NCBI RefSeq assembly: GCF_001583495.1
Contig: NZ_LQAQ01000014.1
Location: forward strand, 87,847-151,846
Source of the DNA: Flammeovirga sp. SJP92
GTDB lineage: Bacteria > Bacteroidota > Bacteroidia > Cytophagales > Flammeovirgaceae
DNA length: 64,000 nucleotides
Direction: 5' to 3'
Each line of letters opens with the position of its first letter. Within the stretch, counting starts at the first letter, position 1. The notes beneath the pieces are model-generated. The model searched no databases. It saw only the letters and a program-made list of their open reading frames with translations, and was not told the origin of the DNA. Both the position numbers and the translations under genes were made by a program. This document shows positions 36,989-45,215 of the stretch, piece by piece.

Positions 36989-39013
36989 ATGAAACATAAA
37001 TTAATCACTTTTCTCTTCATCCTATTTGCTGTATTTGGCTGTAAAAGTCAAGTAGGTGAAGATTCTGATTCCGGTGGAGGCCAAAAAATTTATCTTTTTG
37101 ACAATCCTATTCTCGGCTTTGATTTATATGCTTTGAATTATGGTCACCGTGAGATTGATGGTACTGACACGGTTTATTACATTATACCCAATGAAGTAGC
37201 AAGAGTTAGAGATTTAGATATTGCTAAAAACAGTTCAGGTACTAATGTTGATATTCTTTCTCCTGAAAAATTAACAGCATTTGAAGAACTGACCTACTTT
37301 ACAGGACTAGAAACCTTCCGAGCAACATCTAATGAATTCACCTCATTGAATTTTTCTCAGTGTAGAAATATGAAAGGTATTTATATCAATAATAACTGGC
37401 TAGATACTTTGAATGTTGATTCATTGTCATTATTGGAAGAAATAGAGTTTAGCGCCTCCTCAAGGGCTCCTGGGTTTGTTTCTTCTATCAACTTGACAAA
37501 TAATATCAATCTAGTTGTTTTTGAATTAGAAAGTCATGATCTAACAAGTCTTGATGTATCCAAAAATGTCAACCTCAGAGAAATTGATGTTTCTGAAAAT
37601 ACGGGTGCTCCAATCACTATTGATTCTGTTATTTATGACCAATTAACGGTGAGGAATGGAGTCACAAGAGAGCAACCTAATGTTGAACTTCCTGATGGTG
37701 CTGTTGTCATACAGGATATTAATTTTGGAAAAGCATTAGACTCTTTAGGTTATGCAGGAGGCCCAATCTCTACAGGACACTACTTCTTATTTCCCGATAG
37801 TGTAAAGGATGTAACATCACTTGATGTAAGTGAAAAAGGTATTGCAAAAGCCTCAGAACTCTCTTATTTCATAGGTTTAGAAAGATTAAATATTTCAGCT
37901 AATGAAGTAGATACTTTAGCACTGGGCGGTAATACAAATTTGTTGAGTTTAGAGGCTGATCACTCAGGAAGTGGCTTAGGCAATCTAGTTTCTATTACTT
38001 TACCTAACTCCATTGACTCCATCAGTATATACCGCTATGCTGGTGAAACATTAGACTTGTCTGGGAAAAGTAATCTAGTCCATCTTATAGCAGAACAATC
38101 CACTATTACTTCTATTGATTTAAGTGATTGTGGAAGTTTAGAGGTCTTAAGAATCAGACAGTACAACGCCGGACAATGGGATGCAGGTCTTGGATTAACT
38201 TCAATTGATCTATCCAATAACTTTAAGCTCAAAGACATTTATCTCTTCAGAAATCAACTTCCTAACTCTGCTTCAATTACATGGTGGTCGTCCTCAGACG
38301 ATACAGGAACATTGGAAAGTGTTGATTTAAGCAGTAATCCATTTGGTGAAGAAGCCACTTTTGAAGTGCCTGCCCACATTTTCGCCGCCGAATCAAGATC
38401 AAGCAACATTGTCCTCGAAGGTGGCTCTCCTGACAATTCAAATCTTATCATTTCAGAATATGCTTGTTCTTCAACCAAAGAGTCCGGTACTGATTTTAGA
38501 AATACCTACATTGAAATATATAATCCAAGCAGTACGGAAACAGCCATGCTTTCTAACTACAGTTTAGAATATTCTTCAAATGGCGGAGATTGGGGAAGTG
38601 CACATACTTTTACAACCACTTCCTTAGGACCTGGAGAAGTCTTGGTTATTGGTCGCGATGGTGTCAACCTTGACCGTATTACAGTAAATGAAACTTGGGG
38701 AGATTTGACAGCTAATGGCGATGACGGCATTAGATTATTGAAAAACAACACAGTAACTGATGTTATAGGAACAAATTATGCTTCTGATCCTCCTGTAGGA
38801 ACTGACCCTGGTGATGGCTGGGAAGTGGCGGGAACTGCAGATGCCACAAGAGATTTAGTACTATGGAGAAAAATTTCCATTACTGATCCTAATACTGATT
38901 GGGATAATTCAAGAGGAACAAATAGCTCAGACTCTGAATGGATTGTTTCTAACATCAAAGAAGATTATGGAAACGCCGGATCTCCTACCGACGACTCTGT
39001 CCCTTCTGAATAG
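36989..39013 (+). CDS. Lipoprotein with leucine-rich-like repeats and lamin-tail domain
   Basis: 674-residue lipoprotein (lipobox VFGC at about Cys18). Two blocks of leucine-rich-like repeats (about 60-200 and 255-465: LDVSKNVNLREIDVSEN, LDVSEKG, LERLNISANEVDTL) are followed by a lamin-tail domain from about 485 (LIISEYACSS, NTYIEIYNPSS, LSNYSLEYSSNG). The last 30 residues have no obvious sorting signal for type IX secretion. Such proteins display adhesive or ligand-binding surfaces. It closes the operon and is followed by a strong terminator. Function within the transport unit may be substrate capture. Confidence 0.82.
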   Translation: MKHKLITFLFILFAVFGCKSQVGEDSDSGGGQKIYLFDNPILGFDLYALNYGHREIDGTDTVYYIIPNEVARVRDLDIAKNSSGTNVDILSPEKLTAFEELTYFTGLETFRATSNEFTSLNFSQCRNMKGIYINNNWLDTLNVDSLSLLEEIEFSASSRAPGFVSSINLTNNINLVVFELESHDLTSLDVSKNVNLREIDVSENTGAPITIDSVIYDQLTVRNGVTREQPNVELPDGAVVIQDINFGKALDSLGYAGGPISTGHYFLFPDSVKDVTSLDVSEKGIAKASELSYFIGLERLNISANEVDTLALGGNTNLLSLEADHSGSGLGNLVSITLPNSIDSISIYRYAGETLDLSGKSNLVHLIAEQSTITSIDLSDCGSLEVLRIRQYNAGQWDAGLGLTSIDLSNNFKLKDIYLFRNQLPNSASITWWSSSDDTGTLESVDLSSNPFGEEATFEVPAHIFAAESRSSNIVLEGGSPDNSNLIISEYACSSTKESGTDFRNTYIEIYNPSSTETAMLSNYSLEYSSNGGDWGSAHTFTTTSLGPGEVLVIGRDGVNLDRITVNETWGDLTANGDDGIRLLKNNTVTDVIGTNYASDPPVGTDPGDGWEVAGTADATRDLVLWRKISITDPNTDWDNSRGTNSSDSEWIVSNIKEDYGNAGSPTDDSVPSE

Positions 39014-39015
39014 AC

Positions 39016-39055
39016 AAAAAAATAGGCTACCAATTAAATGGTAGCCTATTTTTTT
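39016..39055. terminator. Terminator ending the six-gene operon
   Basis: A 17-bp perfect stem, AAAAAAATAGGCTACCA and its complement, loop ATTAAA, ending in a T run. It begins three bases after the last stop codon and also serves the convergent gene at 39071. Confidence 0.93.
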
Positions 39056-39070
39056 GAATGATCTATTTTT

Positions 39071-40498
39071 TTAAAACTTCATATCCACTAATGAAATAAA
39101 GTTCATTACAGCATCAGAAGTAAAGTCCCAATCATATTGTTGAGCGTAATGTGTTTTAATAAAACTAATAGCCTCTGTGTAATCTTTACTCCCGTCAATT
39201 AATTTTATCGCATCGTCCATCACCTCAGCATCTCCACCAAATAATTCTTTTTGGAATAAGAATTTCTGGTTGATACTCATTTGACTTCTTAAACTTTCAG
39301 ATGATGAAGAATTTCCTTGAATCTTATCCAGCAAAGTAGCTCCTTCTTGTTCCGTAGTATCGGATTTAAAAGTATCTTGTAATGTAGCCGCTGATTCACT
39401 TTCCACCACTTTTGGTGTTTCTTCCTCCTGTGATTGTGGTACCTCTGCAACTACTTCCTCTTTCTCAACTTCATTTACTACAATAGGAGCCTCTTCTTCA
39501 GGCTGCTCAACAACAGGTTCTTGAGGAGCTTCCTCCTTTGTAATTTCATCAAAATTGAAACTTTCCAATGAGCTTTCTACGGCATCCTCTATACTATCAT
39601 CTGCACTAGAGTCATCAAAAGTAGGTTCTTCAATAACAATAGCTTCAAAGCCTAAATTATCATCGGCTTCTTCTGAAGACTTTTCCTCTTCTCCTTGTGC
39701 TTGCGGTTGTTCAGCAATTACATTTTCCTCCACTTGAGTTTCAGGCTCCTCTTCTTCAGGAGTATCAAAACTCACAATATCATCCGATAATTTCTCAATA
39801 TCAATATCATCCACTTCTTTTGGTTCAAAAATAGGAGCATCAGATAAAGGTGGTTCATCAAGGTAATTAGGATGTAACTCAAAGATACCTACTGGAACTA
39901 TTTCATTAAACAGTGCAATAATTTCTTTTGGATCATCTTGTAATTCCTTATGATGATCTATAATGTTATTGGTGATATTAATGGCCTCATTTCTTTTGAT
40001 ATTAACTCCAGCTTCTTCCTGTAAAGCACTTAATATCTCAGTCGCTAATTTTGGATGAATTTTAATGTACGCAAACATTGGTACCAAATAATTTTTCATT
40101 GGTATCTTAATGCCTTGTACACCAAAAAATTCTTCATAGAATATTTCTGGAGCAAAAGTCAAAATCAAGACATCTCTAATTGCTTTTTGCAAAAGAGGTA
40201 AGAAATGAAGTCTTGAAATATGTATATTTTTTGAAAGAGCATTCATTAATTGCTCCAAAGATGATCTTACACTTTCAGCAGAATAATCAAAATAAGGGCT
40301 TTGAATCCTAATTGCCTCTTTCTGCCAGTTCTCAAAAATCCTTTTTAATATGAATAGGTTGATACTCTGAATAGAGCTCAACTTTGTTATTTGTATACCT
40401 GTTATATAATCGTGTTCTGAGAAAAAGTCATCGCATATTGCATCTGCTACCTTCTCAGCATAAATCTCAATTGCGGATAAATTTGGTTTTTTATTCAT
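39071..40498 (-). CDS. Acidic protein of unknown function with conserved Bacteroidota C-terminal domain
   Basis: 475 residues from the ATG at 40498 (MNKKPNLSAIEIYAEKVADA); the upstream ATG at 40552 is less plausible. The N-terminal 210 residues are helical. The centre (about 215-395) is extremely rich in Glu, Asp, Ser and Pro and probably disordered. The last 70 residues (LRSQMSINQKFLFQKELFGG to the end) resemble a short domain that ends many Bacteroidota hypotheticals (SIN-F-F-LFGGD, then -Y-EA--F). No signal peptide, catalytic motif or named family. Its neighbour is the small lipoprotein gene, divergent. Confidence 0.7.
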   Translation of the reverse strand: MNKKPNLSAIEIYAEKVADAICDDFFSEHDYITGIQITKLSSIQSINLFILKRIFENWQKEAIRIQSPYFDYSAESVRSSLEQLMNALSKNIHISRLHFLPLLQKAIRDVLILTFAPEIFYEEFFGVQGIKIPMKNYLVPMFAYIKIHPKLATEILSALQEEAGVNIKRNEAINITNNIIDHHKELQDDPKEIIALFNEIVPVGIFELHPNYLDEPPLSDAPIFEPKEVDDIDIEKLSDDIVSFDTPEEEEPETQVEENVIAEQPQAQGEEEKSSEEADDNLGFEAIVIEEPTFDDSSADDSIEDAVESSLESFNFDEITKEEAPQEPVVEQPEEEAPIVVNEVEKEEVVAEVPQSQEEETPKVVESESAATLQDTFKSDTTEQEGATLLDKIQGNSSSSESLRSQMSINQKFLFQKELFGGDAEVMDDAIKLIDGSKDYTEAISFIKTHYAQQYDWDFTSDAVMNFISLVDMKF

Positions 40499-40610
40499 AT
40501 TTAAAAGAGGTCGAAGAATAATATAAGACGAAATATAACGTCTGTTAATCAAATCTACTAAAAAGTTTGCATTGTCTCGCCTTTTATTTCAGGAATCCTT
40601 CAAGATTTTC

Positions 40611-40640
40611 TTGTGTTTCTTCTTTGAAAGCGTAATTTTG
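40611..40640 (+). promoter_or_regulatory. Promoter of the small lipoprotein gene
   Basis: TTG at 40611-40613, 19 bases, TAATTTTG at 40633-40640: an exact match to the Bacteroidota vegetative consensus. The start codon is 46 bases further on. Confidence 0.75.
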
Positions 40641-40685
40641 CGTTGACTATGCGCATTAAGTCAAACAAACACTATAGAGAAGTTT

Positions 40686-40916
40686 ATGAAAAAGTTTTTT
40701 ATTTATAGCAGCGTAATTGCAATATTAGCAACCTTAACTTCGTGCTTTGGACAGCACAATCACGCTCCAAACCCAGGTGTAAATTTAAACAGCAAAAGAA
40801 TTTATGGCCCTAGCAGAGATGCTGAGCCAAATCAGCTTAAAAATGAATATGCTGATGCTGACACTGAATTACGTCTTAGAATCAACGACATTCGCAATCA
40901 GTTATTTCCTAACTAG
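40686..40916 (+). CDS. Small lipoprotein of unknown function
   Basis: 76 residues with a lipoprotein signal (MKKFFIYSSVIAILATLTSC; Cys20 follows LTS). The mature part is polar with a GQHNHAPNPGVNLNSKRIYG segment and a short C-terminal helix, TELRLRINDIRNQLF. No family is recognised. The ATG is preceded by a very good promoter and the gene is closed by a terminator, so it is an expressed single-gene unit. Confidence 0.7.
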   Translation: MKKFFIYSSVIAILATLTSCFGQHNHAPNPGVNLNSKRIYGPSRDAEPNQLKNEYADADTELRLRINDIRNQLFPN

Positions 40917-40946
40917 ATCGTAGTATATCTAAAGATCTTTTTGATG

Positions 40947-40983
40947 AAGCCACTTTTTTTCAGAAAAGGTGGCTTTATTTTTT
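40947..40983 (+). terminator. Terminator of the small lipoprotein gene
   Basis: Stem AAGCCAC(T/C)TTTT with AAAAGGTGGCTT, one G-U pair, loop of T and CAG, followed by TTATTTTTT. It begins 31 bases after the stop. Confidence 0.82.
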
Positions 40984-41334
40984 CGTCCTATTTTAATATA
41001 AAACCCACACTAATTTCAAATTAATGTGGGAGTTGAGAGATATAAATCATTTAGTTGGTGGCCTTTCTGCAAGAGCACATCAAATAATCTACACTCCATA
41101 ACCTCCATTTCCCAATAACTACGTCATCATATCACTTTTTGCAGTGGTAAAGAAGTAGGCTACAAAGTTATTGAAGTAGATAAAACCACTGATAATGAGA
41201 CTTCCCAAAAATTACTTCAACTTATATTAAGTTTTATTTTTTATAGATTCAAAAGCATTTTTTGGGAATATCGCAAAAAAACAATAATTTAGCGGACTTG
41301 TAAGTAGTATTCGATTATAAATAATATATATCTA
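40984..41334. other. Intergenic region before rpoZ
   Basis: 351 bases. A near-perfect hairpin at 41004-41030 (CCCACACTAATTT with AAATTAATGTGGG) has T-rich bases on its minus-strand side but no gene that would use it. A short frame around 41150-41290 reads through (VIEVDKTTDNETSQKLLQ) but has no good start and may be a decayed fragment. The rpoZ promoter is not obvious. Confidence 0.4.
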
Positions 41335-41643
41335 ATGCCTAAAGCATCACTTATAACTCGTGATTTAACAGATTTGACGAAAGAGACTGATAATATCTAT
41401 AAGTCAATTGTTATTGCGGGAAAACGTTCAAGACAAATCTCATCTCGTTTAAAGGATGAGTTACAAGCAAAATTGTCAGAATTTGCTACCACTGTTGACA
41501 ACCTTGAAGAAGTTCAAGAAAACCGTGAGCAAATTGAGATTTCTCGTTTCTACGAGCGTATGCCTAAAGCAACGACTCTTGCTGTTGAGGAGTTGATTGA
41601 GGATAAGATCTTTTTTACTAATGTAGAAGACAGATCATACTAA
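41335..41643 (+). CDS. rpoZ: DNA-directed RNA polymerase omega subunit (Bacteroidota form)
   Basis: 102-residue RNA polymerase assembly subunit. It begins MPKASLITRDLTDLTKETDN, and has the KSIVIAGKRSRQISSRLKDE helix typical of Bacteroidota omega, ending in EDKIFFTNVEDRSY. Linkage to coaBC (42002) and then PorD is the usual Bacteroidota order, which supports the identification. A strong terminator follows directly, so it is probably transcribed apart from coaBC here. Confidence 0.9.
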   Translation: MPKASLITRDLTDLTKETDNIYKSIVIAGKRSRQISSRLKDELQAKLSEFATTVDNLEEVQENREQIEISRFYERMPKATTLAVEELIEDKIFFTNVEDRSY

Positions 41644-41668
41644 TTGATCGGACACTATTATTAGACCT

Positions 41669-41717
41669 AAGAACTTCCAAGTTTACATTTAAGTAGAATT
41701 GGAAGTTCTTTTTTTTT
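41669..41717 (+). terminator. Terminator of rpoZ
   Basis: A 12-bp perfect stem, AAGAACTTCCAA with TTGGAAGTTCTT, and a loop of 18, followed by an unbroken T run of nine. It begins 26 bases after the stop. Confidence 0.92.
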
Positions 41718-42001
41718 ATTTTTACTGCCCAAGAGCAGTATCAATGGAATACTAAAGAATAATTTTAATTGTAATAAGTACTAAGTCAAAAATAAATCAT
41801 AGTTAATTCTAATTAATTTTTTGTGAGTACAATGCTAAAAAAACGTATTAATAGTGGTTCTATTAAAAGTTTTTTGAAGGAAGTAATCGTAAAACAATAA
41901 ACAGAATTAGTGTTAGATAATTTTGAATTTGTACTTAAAACCTGGTTTTTAGGAAAATACCATTAAAATCGCTCAAAAAAATAACTGAATCAACATAACA
42001 A
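41718..42001 (+). promoter_or_regulatory. coaBC upstream region with possible -7 element
   Basis: 284 AT-rich bases between the rpoZ terminator and coaBC. TAATTTTG at 41918-41925 fits the -7 consensus and lies 76 bases before the ATG, but no TTG is seen at the -33 position. No other structure is visible. Confidence 0.35.
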
Positions 42002-43207
42002 ATGGATAGCATTCTTAAAGGAAAAAAAATCTTAATCGGTGTTACAGGAGGAATTGCAGCGTATAAAATTGCATTATTGACACGCTTATTGAAAAAACAA
42101 AAAGCGGAAGTTCAAATAATCATGACAGAGGCTTCAAAACAGTTCATCACTCCTGTTACATTATCTACACTATCAGAAAACCCTGTATTAACTCATTATG
42201 CAAATGAAGAAACCGGTGAATGGAATAGTCATGTAAAGTTAGGCCTTTGGGCAGATTTAATGATTATTGCTCCAGCCACAGCCAATACCATGGCAAAAAT
42301 GGCCAACGGTATGTGCGATAATTTATTGATGGCCACCTACCTTTCTGCACGTTGTCCTGTAATGATTGCTCCTGCTATGGATTTGGATATGTTTATCCAC
42401 CCTTCTACCACAAGAAATATCAATACACTTACTTCTTATGGGCATATTATTGTCGACGCTGAAGAAGGTGAGTTGGCCAGTGGTCTAGTTGGAAAAGGAA
42501 GAATGGCAGAACCTGAACATATTATTGACGCTGTCCAAGCATTTTTCCAACCTAAAGAAGATCTTCCTCTCTATGGTAAAAAAGCAATAGTTACGGCAGG
42601 CCCTACAAGAGAAAAAATTGATCCTGTAAGGTATATTACGAATGGTTCTACAGGTAAAATGGGATATGCAATTGCAGAAGAGTTAAGAAATCAAGGTGCC
42701 GAAGTGACCATTATTTCAGGCCCTGTTTTACTACCTCCTCCTGCATCAGTTGAAGTAACTAAAGTACTTTCTGCTCAAGAAATGTACGAAGCAGTTGATG
42801 CTCGTTTTGAAACAACTGATATCTGTATTTTCACAGCAGCGGTTGCCGACTATACTCCAACACAAGTTTCTGATTCCAAAATCAAGAAAGAAGAAGGTAA
42901 TCTTCAGGTTGATATGAGAAGAACATTCGACATTGCTAAAACAATGGGCGAGAAGAAAAAAGAAGGGCAAATTACAGTAGGTTTTGCACTAGAAACAGAC
43001 AATGAGTTAGAAAATGCAAAAGCAAAATTGAAAAGAAAAAATGTCGATTTTGTAGTATTGAACAGCCTTAATGACAAAGGAGCTGGCTTTGGCCACGACA
43101 CTAACAAAGTGTCTATTGTAGCGAATGAAGGAGTCTCAGACTTTCCTTTAATGACTAAAAAAGAAGTTGCTGCTACAGTGGTAAAAAATATCATTGAAAG
43201 GCTTTAA
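42002..43207 (+). CDS. coaBC: Bifunctional phosphopantothenoylcysteine decarboxylase / phosphopantothenate-cysteine ligase
   Basis: Two consecutive steps of coenzyme A synthesis. The N-terminal flavin domain (about 1-180, CoaC) has ILIGVTGGIAAYK and the catalytic His region NSHVKLGLWADLMIIAPA, PAMDLDMFIHP, and SGLVGKGRMAEPEHI. The C-terminal CoaB domain (about 185-401) has VTAGPTREKIDPVRYITNGS, TGKMGYAIAEEL, FTAAVADYTP and VGFALETDN. The length of 401 and the domain order are standard. ATG at 42002. Confidence 0.97.
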   Translation: MDSILKGKKILIGVTGGIAAYKIALLTRLLKKQKAEVQIIMTEASKQFITPVTLSTLSENPVLTHYANEETGEWNSHVKLGLWADLMIIAPATANTMAKMANGMCDNLLMATYLSARCPVMIAPAMDLDMFIHPSTTRNINTLTSYGHIIVDAEEGELASGLVGKGRMAEPEHIIDAVQAFFQPKEDLPLYGKKAIVTAGPTREKIDPVRYITNGSTGKMGYAIAEELRNQGAEVTIISGPVLLPPPASVEVTKVLSAQEMYEAVDARFETTDICIFTAAVADYTPTQVSDSKIKKEEGNLQVDMRRTFDIAKTMGEKKKEGQITVGFALETDNELENAKAKLKRKNVDFVVLNSLNDKGAGFGHDTNKVSIVANEGVSDFPLMTKKEVAATVVKNIIERL

Positions 43208-43213
43208 TCCAAT

Positions 43214-43247
43214 AAAAAAGTAGGGTAGACTTTTAACTCTACCCTAC
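43214..43247 (-). terminator. Terminator of the TetR cassette (minus strand)
   Basis: A 10-bp perfect stem, GTAGGGTAGA with TCTACCCTAC, loop of 8. The minus strand continues into six T. It separates coaBC from the convergent cassette. Confidence 0.78.
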
Positions 43248-43278
43248 GTTGCTTCTAAAAACTGAATGCTTCATTGAT

Positions 43279-43533
43279 TTAAAACATTGGCGTTCCGTCT
43301 ACTTTCTCATATTTATCGCATCGGTCTTCATACCAACCATCATACAAAACGGTCAACTCTTTAAAAAACTGTCCAATTCTCTCTGCACCCCTATACTCTT
43401 CCTTACCTTGCACAATGATGGGCATTTCTAAAGTGTCCTCTGTTTCTACTTTTTTTGCTAGAAACATTTCATCTAATTTTTGTTTGATCAAAAGATCCTC
43501 TTTTCTCGTGGGGTTAATTTTTAATAGTAGCAT
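43279..43533 (-). CDS. Small protein of unknown function (84 residues)
   Basis: 84 residues, MLLLKINPTRKEDLLIKQKL at the start. The middle, MPIIVQGKEEYRGAERIGQF, resembles the C-terminal half of a glutaredoxin/thioredoxin-like fold (a cis-Pro, then G-K and Y-G-E-I), but no CxxC is present. Together with the next gene it lies 11 bases downstream of the flavin-barrel gene, so it is in the same operon. Function is not assigned; the fold remark is low confidence. Confidence 0.55.
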   Translation of the reverse strand: MLLLKINPTRKEDLLIKQKLDEMFLAKKVETEDTLEMPIIVQGKEEYRGAERIGQFFKELTVLYDGWYEDRCDKYEKVDGTPMF

Positions 43534-43544
43534 AATGATTTATT

Positions 43545-44417
43545 TTAATAGTTATAAACTGATGAATCAAAAAATATAGACTGCAACTCAATCGTTTCAT
43601 GATAATGCACCCAATCTTTTACTGTTAATTCCCAATGCGTCACTTCACTTTTGTCTTCATTAAAGATTAAAATTGCTTCTCCTTTAACATCAAGCAGTTC
43701 ACCGTTTTCAAAATCAAAAAACAACAAACCTACTTTAGAGTAATCAAGTATATTACCTAAGGAATTATACAAACCATTCCCTTTATAGTCAGGCACTTTC
43801 AGAGTATTGTCACCAACCTTAACAAAACCCTTATTTCCTCCCCTATGAGAAGCATCCATATCTCCATTTGCATTACTTGTTCCTATGAAAAAAGTGTCTG
43901 CATTTTCAATCATTTTAATCTGATCAATTGTCAAAACATTTCCTTTCTTGATTACTTTAGAATTGGAATAGTTAAACTCAAGAGTTCTTGATTGAATGTA
44001 CTTTGGGCAATTAACATACGCTTGCTCTACTTCAATTTCAAGCATTGAATTGTACTGCCTAACCATACCATTAACCCTCAATCTTCTCCGGGACAATAAA
44101 TCGATAAATAGAAAACCTACTTTTTGAATGGTTTTGACATCAACTTCAAAATGCTCAATCATTTGAGCTTGTGACTCTAGATTTATTTTAATAACAGAAG
44201 GAGAAGGTACTCGAATCATATCCATACCACTCAATGGCAGTACCTGAGGAAAACCATTTTTATCTCGATAACTCATAAAAGCATAATTCAAGCTTCTAAT
44301 AAAACGAGAGGCCCGTTCATCTATCTGATTTGTAATAATTTTCCTAGCTACTTTATGATTGATATTGGAGCCAAGTATTTCCTGTAAATAGCGTTCTTTC
44401 TCGTGAAATAATTCCAT
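43545..44417 (-). CDS. Pyridoxamine 5'-phosphate oxidase-family flavin-binding split-barrel protein
   Basis: 290-residue protein of the FMN split-barrel group. It contains the typical MSYRDKNGFPQVLPLSG strand early and, in the C-terminal half, FFIGTSNANGDMDASHRGGN followed by GFVKVGDNTLKVPDYKGN, which is the pattern of a PNPOx-related NCBI family. Such proteins bind FMN or F420 and reduce or detoxify small molecules rather than acting on PNP. It lies between a TetR regulator and a small protein in the same direction. The substrate is unknown. Confidence 0.83.
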   Translation of the reverse strand: MELFHEKERYLQEILGSNINHKVARKIITNQIDERASRFIRSLNYAFMSYRDKNGFPQVLPLSGMDMIRVPSPSVIKINLESQAQMIEHFEVDVKTIQKVGFLFIDLLSRRRLRVNGMVRQYNSMLEIEVEQAYVNCPKYIQSRTLEFNYSNSKVIKKGNVLTIDQIKMIENADTFFIGTSNANGDMDASHRGGNKGFVKVGDNTLKVPDYKGNGLYNSLGNILDYSKVGLLFFDFENGELLDVKGEAILIFNEDKSEVTHWELTVKDWVHYHETIELQSIFFDSSVYNY

Positions 44418-44492
44418 AGCATATTATGTTTTGGGAATGTAAAATTTAGGGTATTCAGTTGTTGGTTTATGCAGCAATTCAATAAGAAAACT

Positions 44493-45053
44493 TCATAATT
44501 GATATAATTGAGCAATATTTTTCAGAGTCTGAGTAAAAACTTCATTCTTTTTCATCACCTTCGATACCGTCAATGCACCTTGAATTTGAATCATCACTTT
44601 CACAGCATTTTCCTTGGCTAGAATGGGATCAAGGCCTTTGTCAATTCCAAACTGTTCCCAAGCTCCTATCCAATTGGTCATCCCTTTTTCTAATTCTTTA
44701 TCAAAAATGGAATAACTATTCTCTAATGAAAGTGCCTTGAAAAGACAAGTATATTCTCCGTTGTTATAAAAAAGACTTATATTTTCCAAGGCCTTATCTA
44801 ACCTTGTCTCTATATCTAAATTTTGGTCTTTCAAGAATGACAATATGTTCTGACTAACCCAATCGGCCACAAAAGCCATCACTTTTTGGGTCATTTCAAT
44901 TTTACCATTCGGAAAACGATGGTAGAGACTTGCTTTTTTCAAGCCAGAGCATTTTTCGAGATCCCGGATACTAACTCCGTCAAATCCTTTGGAGCGTATA
45001 CTTTGAAATATACTTTTTATCAGCTCTTCATCATTTATTTTCTGAGGTCTCAT
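44493..45053 (-). CDS. TetR/AcrR-family transcriptional regulator
   Basis: 186 residues. The N-terminal helix-turn-helix reads GFDGVSIRDLEKCSGLKKAS, then LYHRFPNGK, a typical TetR DNA-binding end. The C-terminal ligand domain is helical with no recognised ligand signature. The gene is transcribed toward the flavin-barrel gene and lies 11 bases from a large palindrome upstream (45065-45086), which is almost surely its operator. It therefore likely represses itself and the cassette, and could also reach the divergent porD gene. Confidence 0.9.
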   Translation of the reverse strand: MRPQKINDEELIKSIFQSIRSKGFDGVSIRDLEKCSGLKKASLYHRFPNGKIEMTQKVMAFVADWVSQNILSFLKDQNLDIETRLDKALENISLFYNNGEYTCLFKALSLENSYSIFDKELEKGMTNWIGAWEQFGIDKGLDPILAKENAVKVMIQIQGALTVSKVMKKNEVFTQTLKNIAQLYQL

Positions 45054-45064
45054 ATTTATTAGTA

Positions 45065-45086
45065 ATTTACCGTTCGTTCGGTAAAT
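45065..45086. promoter_or_regulatory. Operator palindrome for the TetR-family regulator
   Basis: ATTTACCG, then TTCGTT, then CGGTAAAT: perfect 8-bp arms around a 6-bp centre. It lies 11 bases from the tetR start codon and about 130 from the divergent porD-like gene. The ACCG...CGGT core is typical of TetR/AcrR sites. Confidence 0.82.
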
Positions 45087-45215
45087 ATAAAGAATATAAT
45101 TTACAAAACTAATTCTACTATATTTTAGTTTAGATGTTGATGAGAAATTTAAGAATTGTATATTCGTAAATAGTATTTTTTTAATAAGCTATTGTTGCTT
45201 ATAAAGCAGTCCATT

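Noticed and set aside
40984..41334. Apparent gene fragment before rpoZ
   Set aside because: A short open frame lacks a start and any recognisable family; could be chance in AT-rich DNA.
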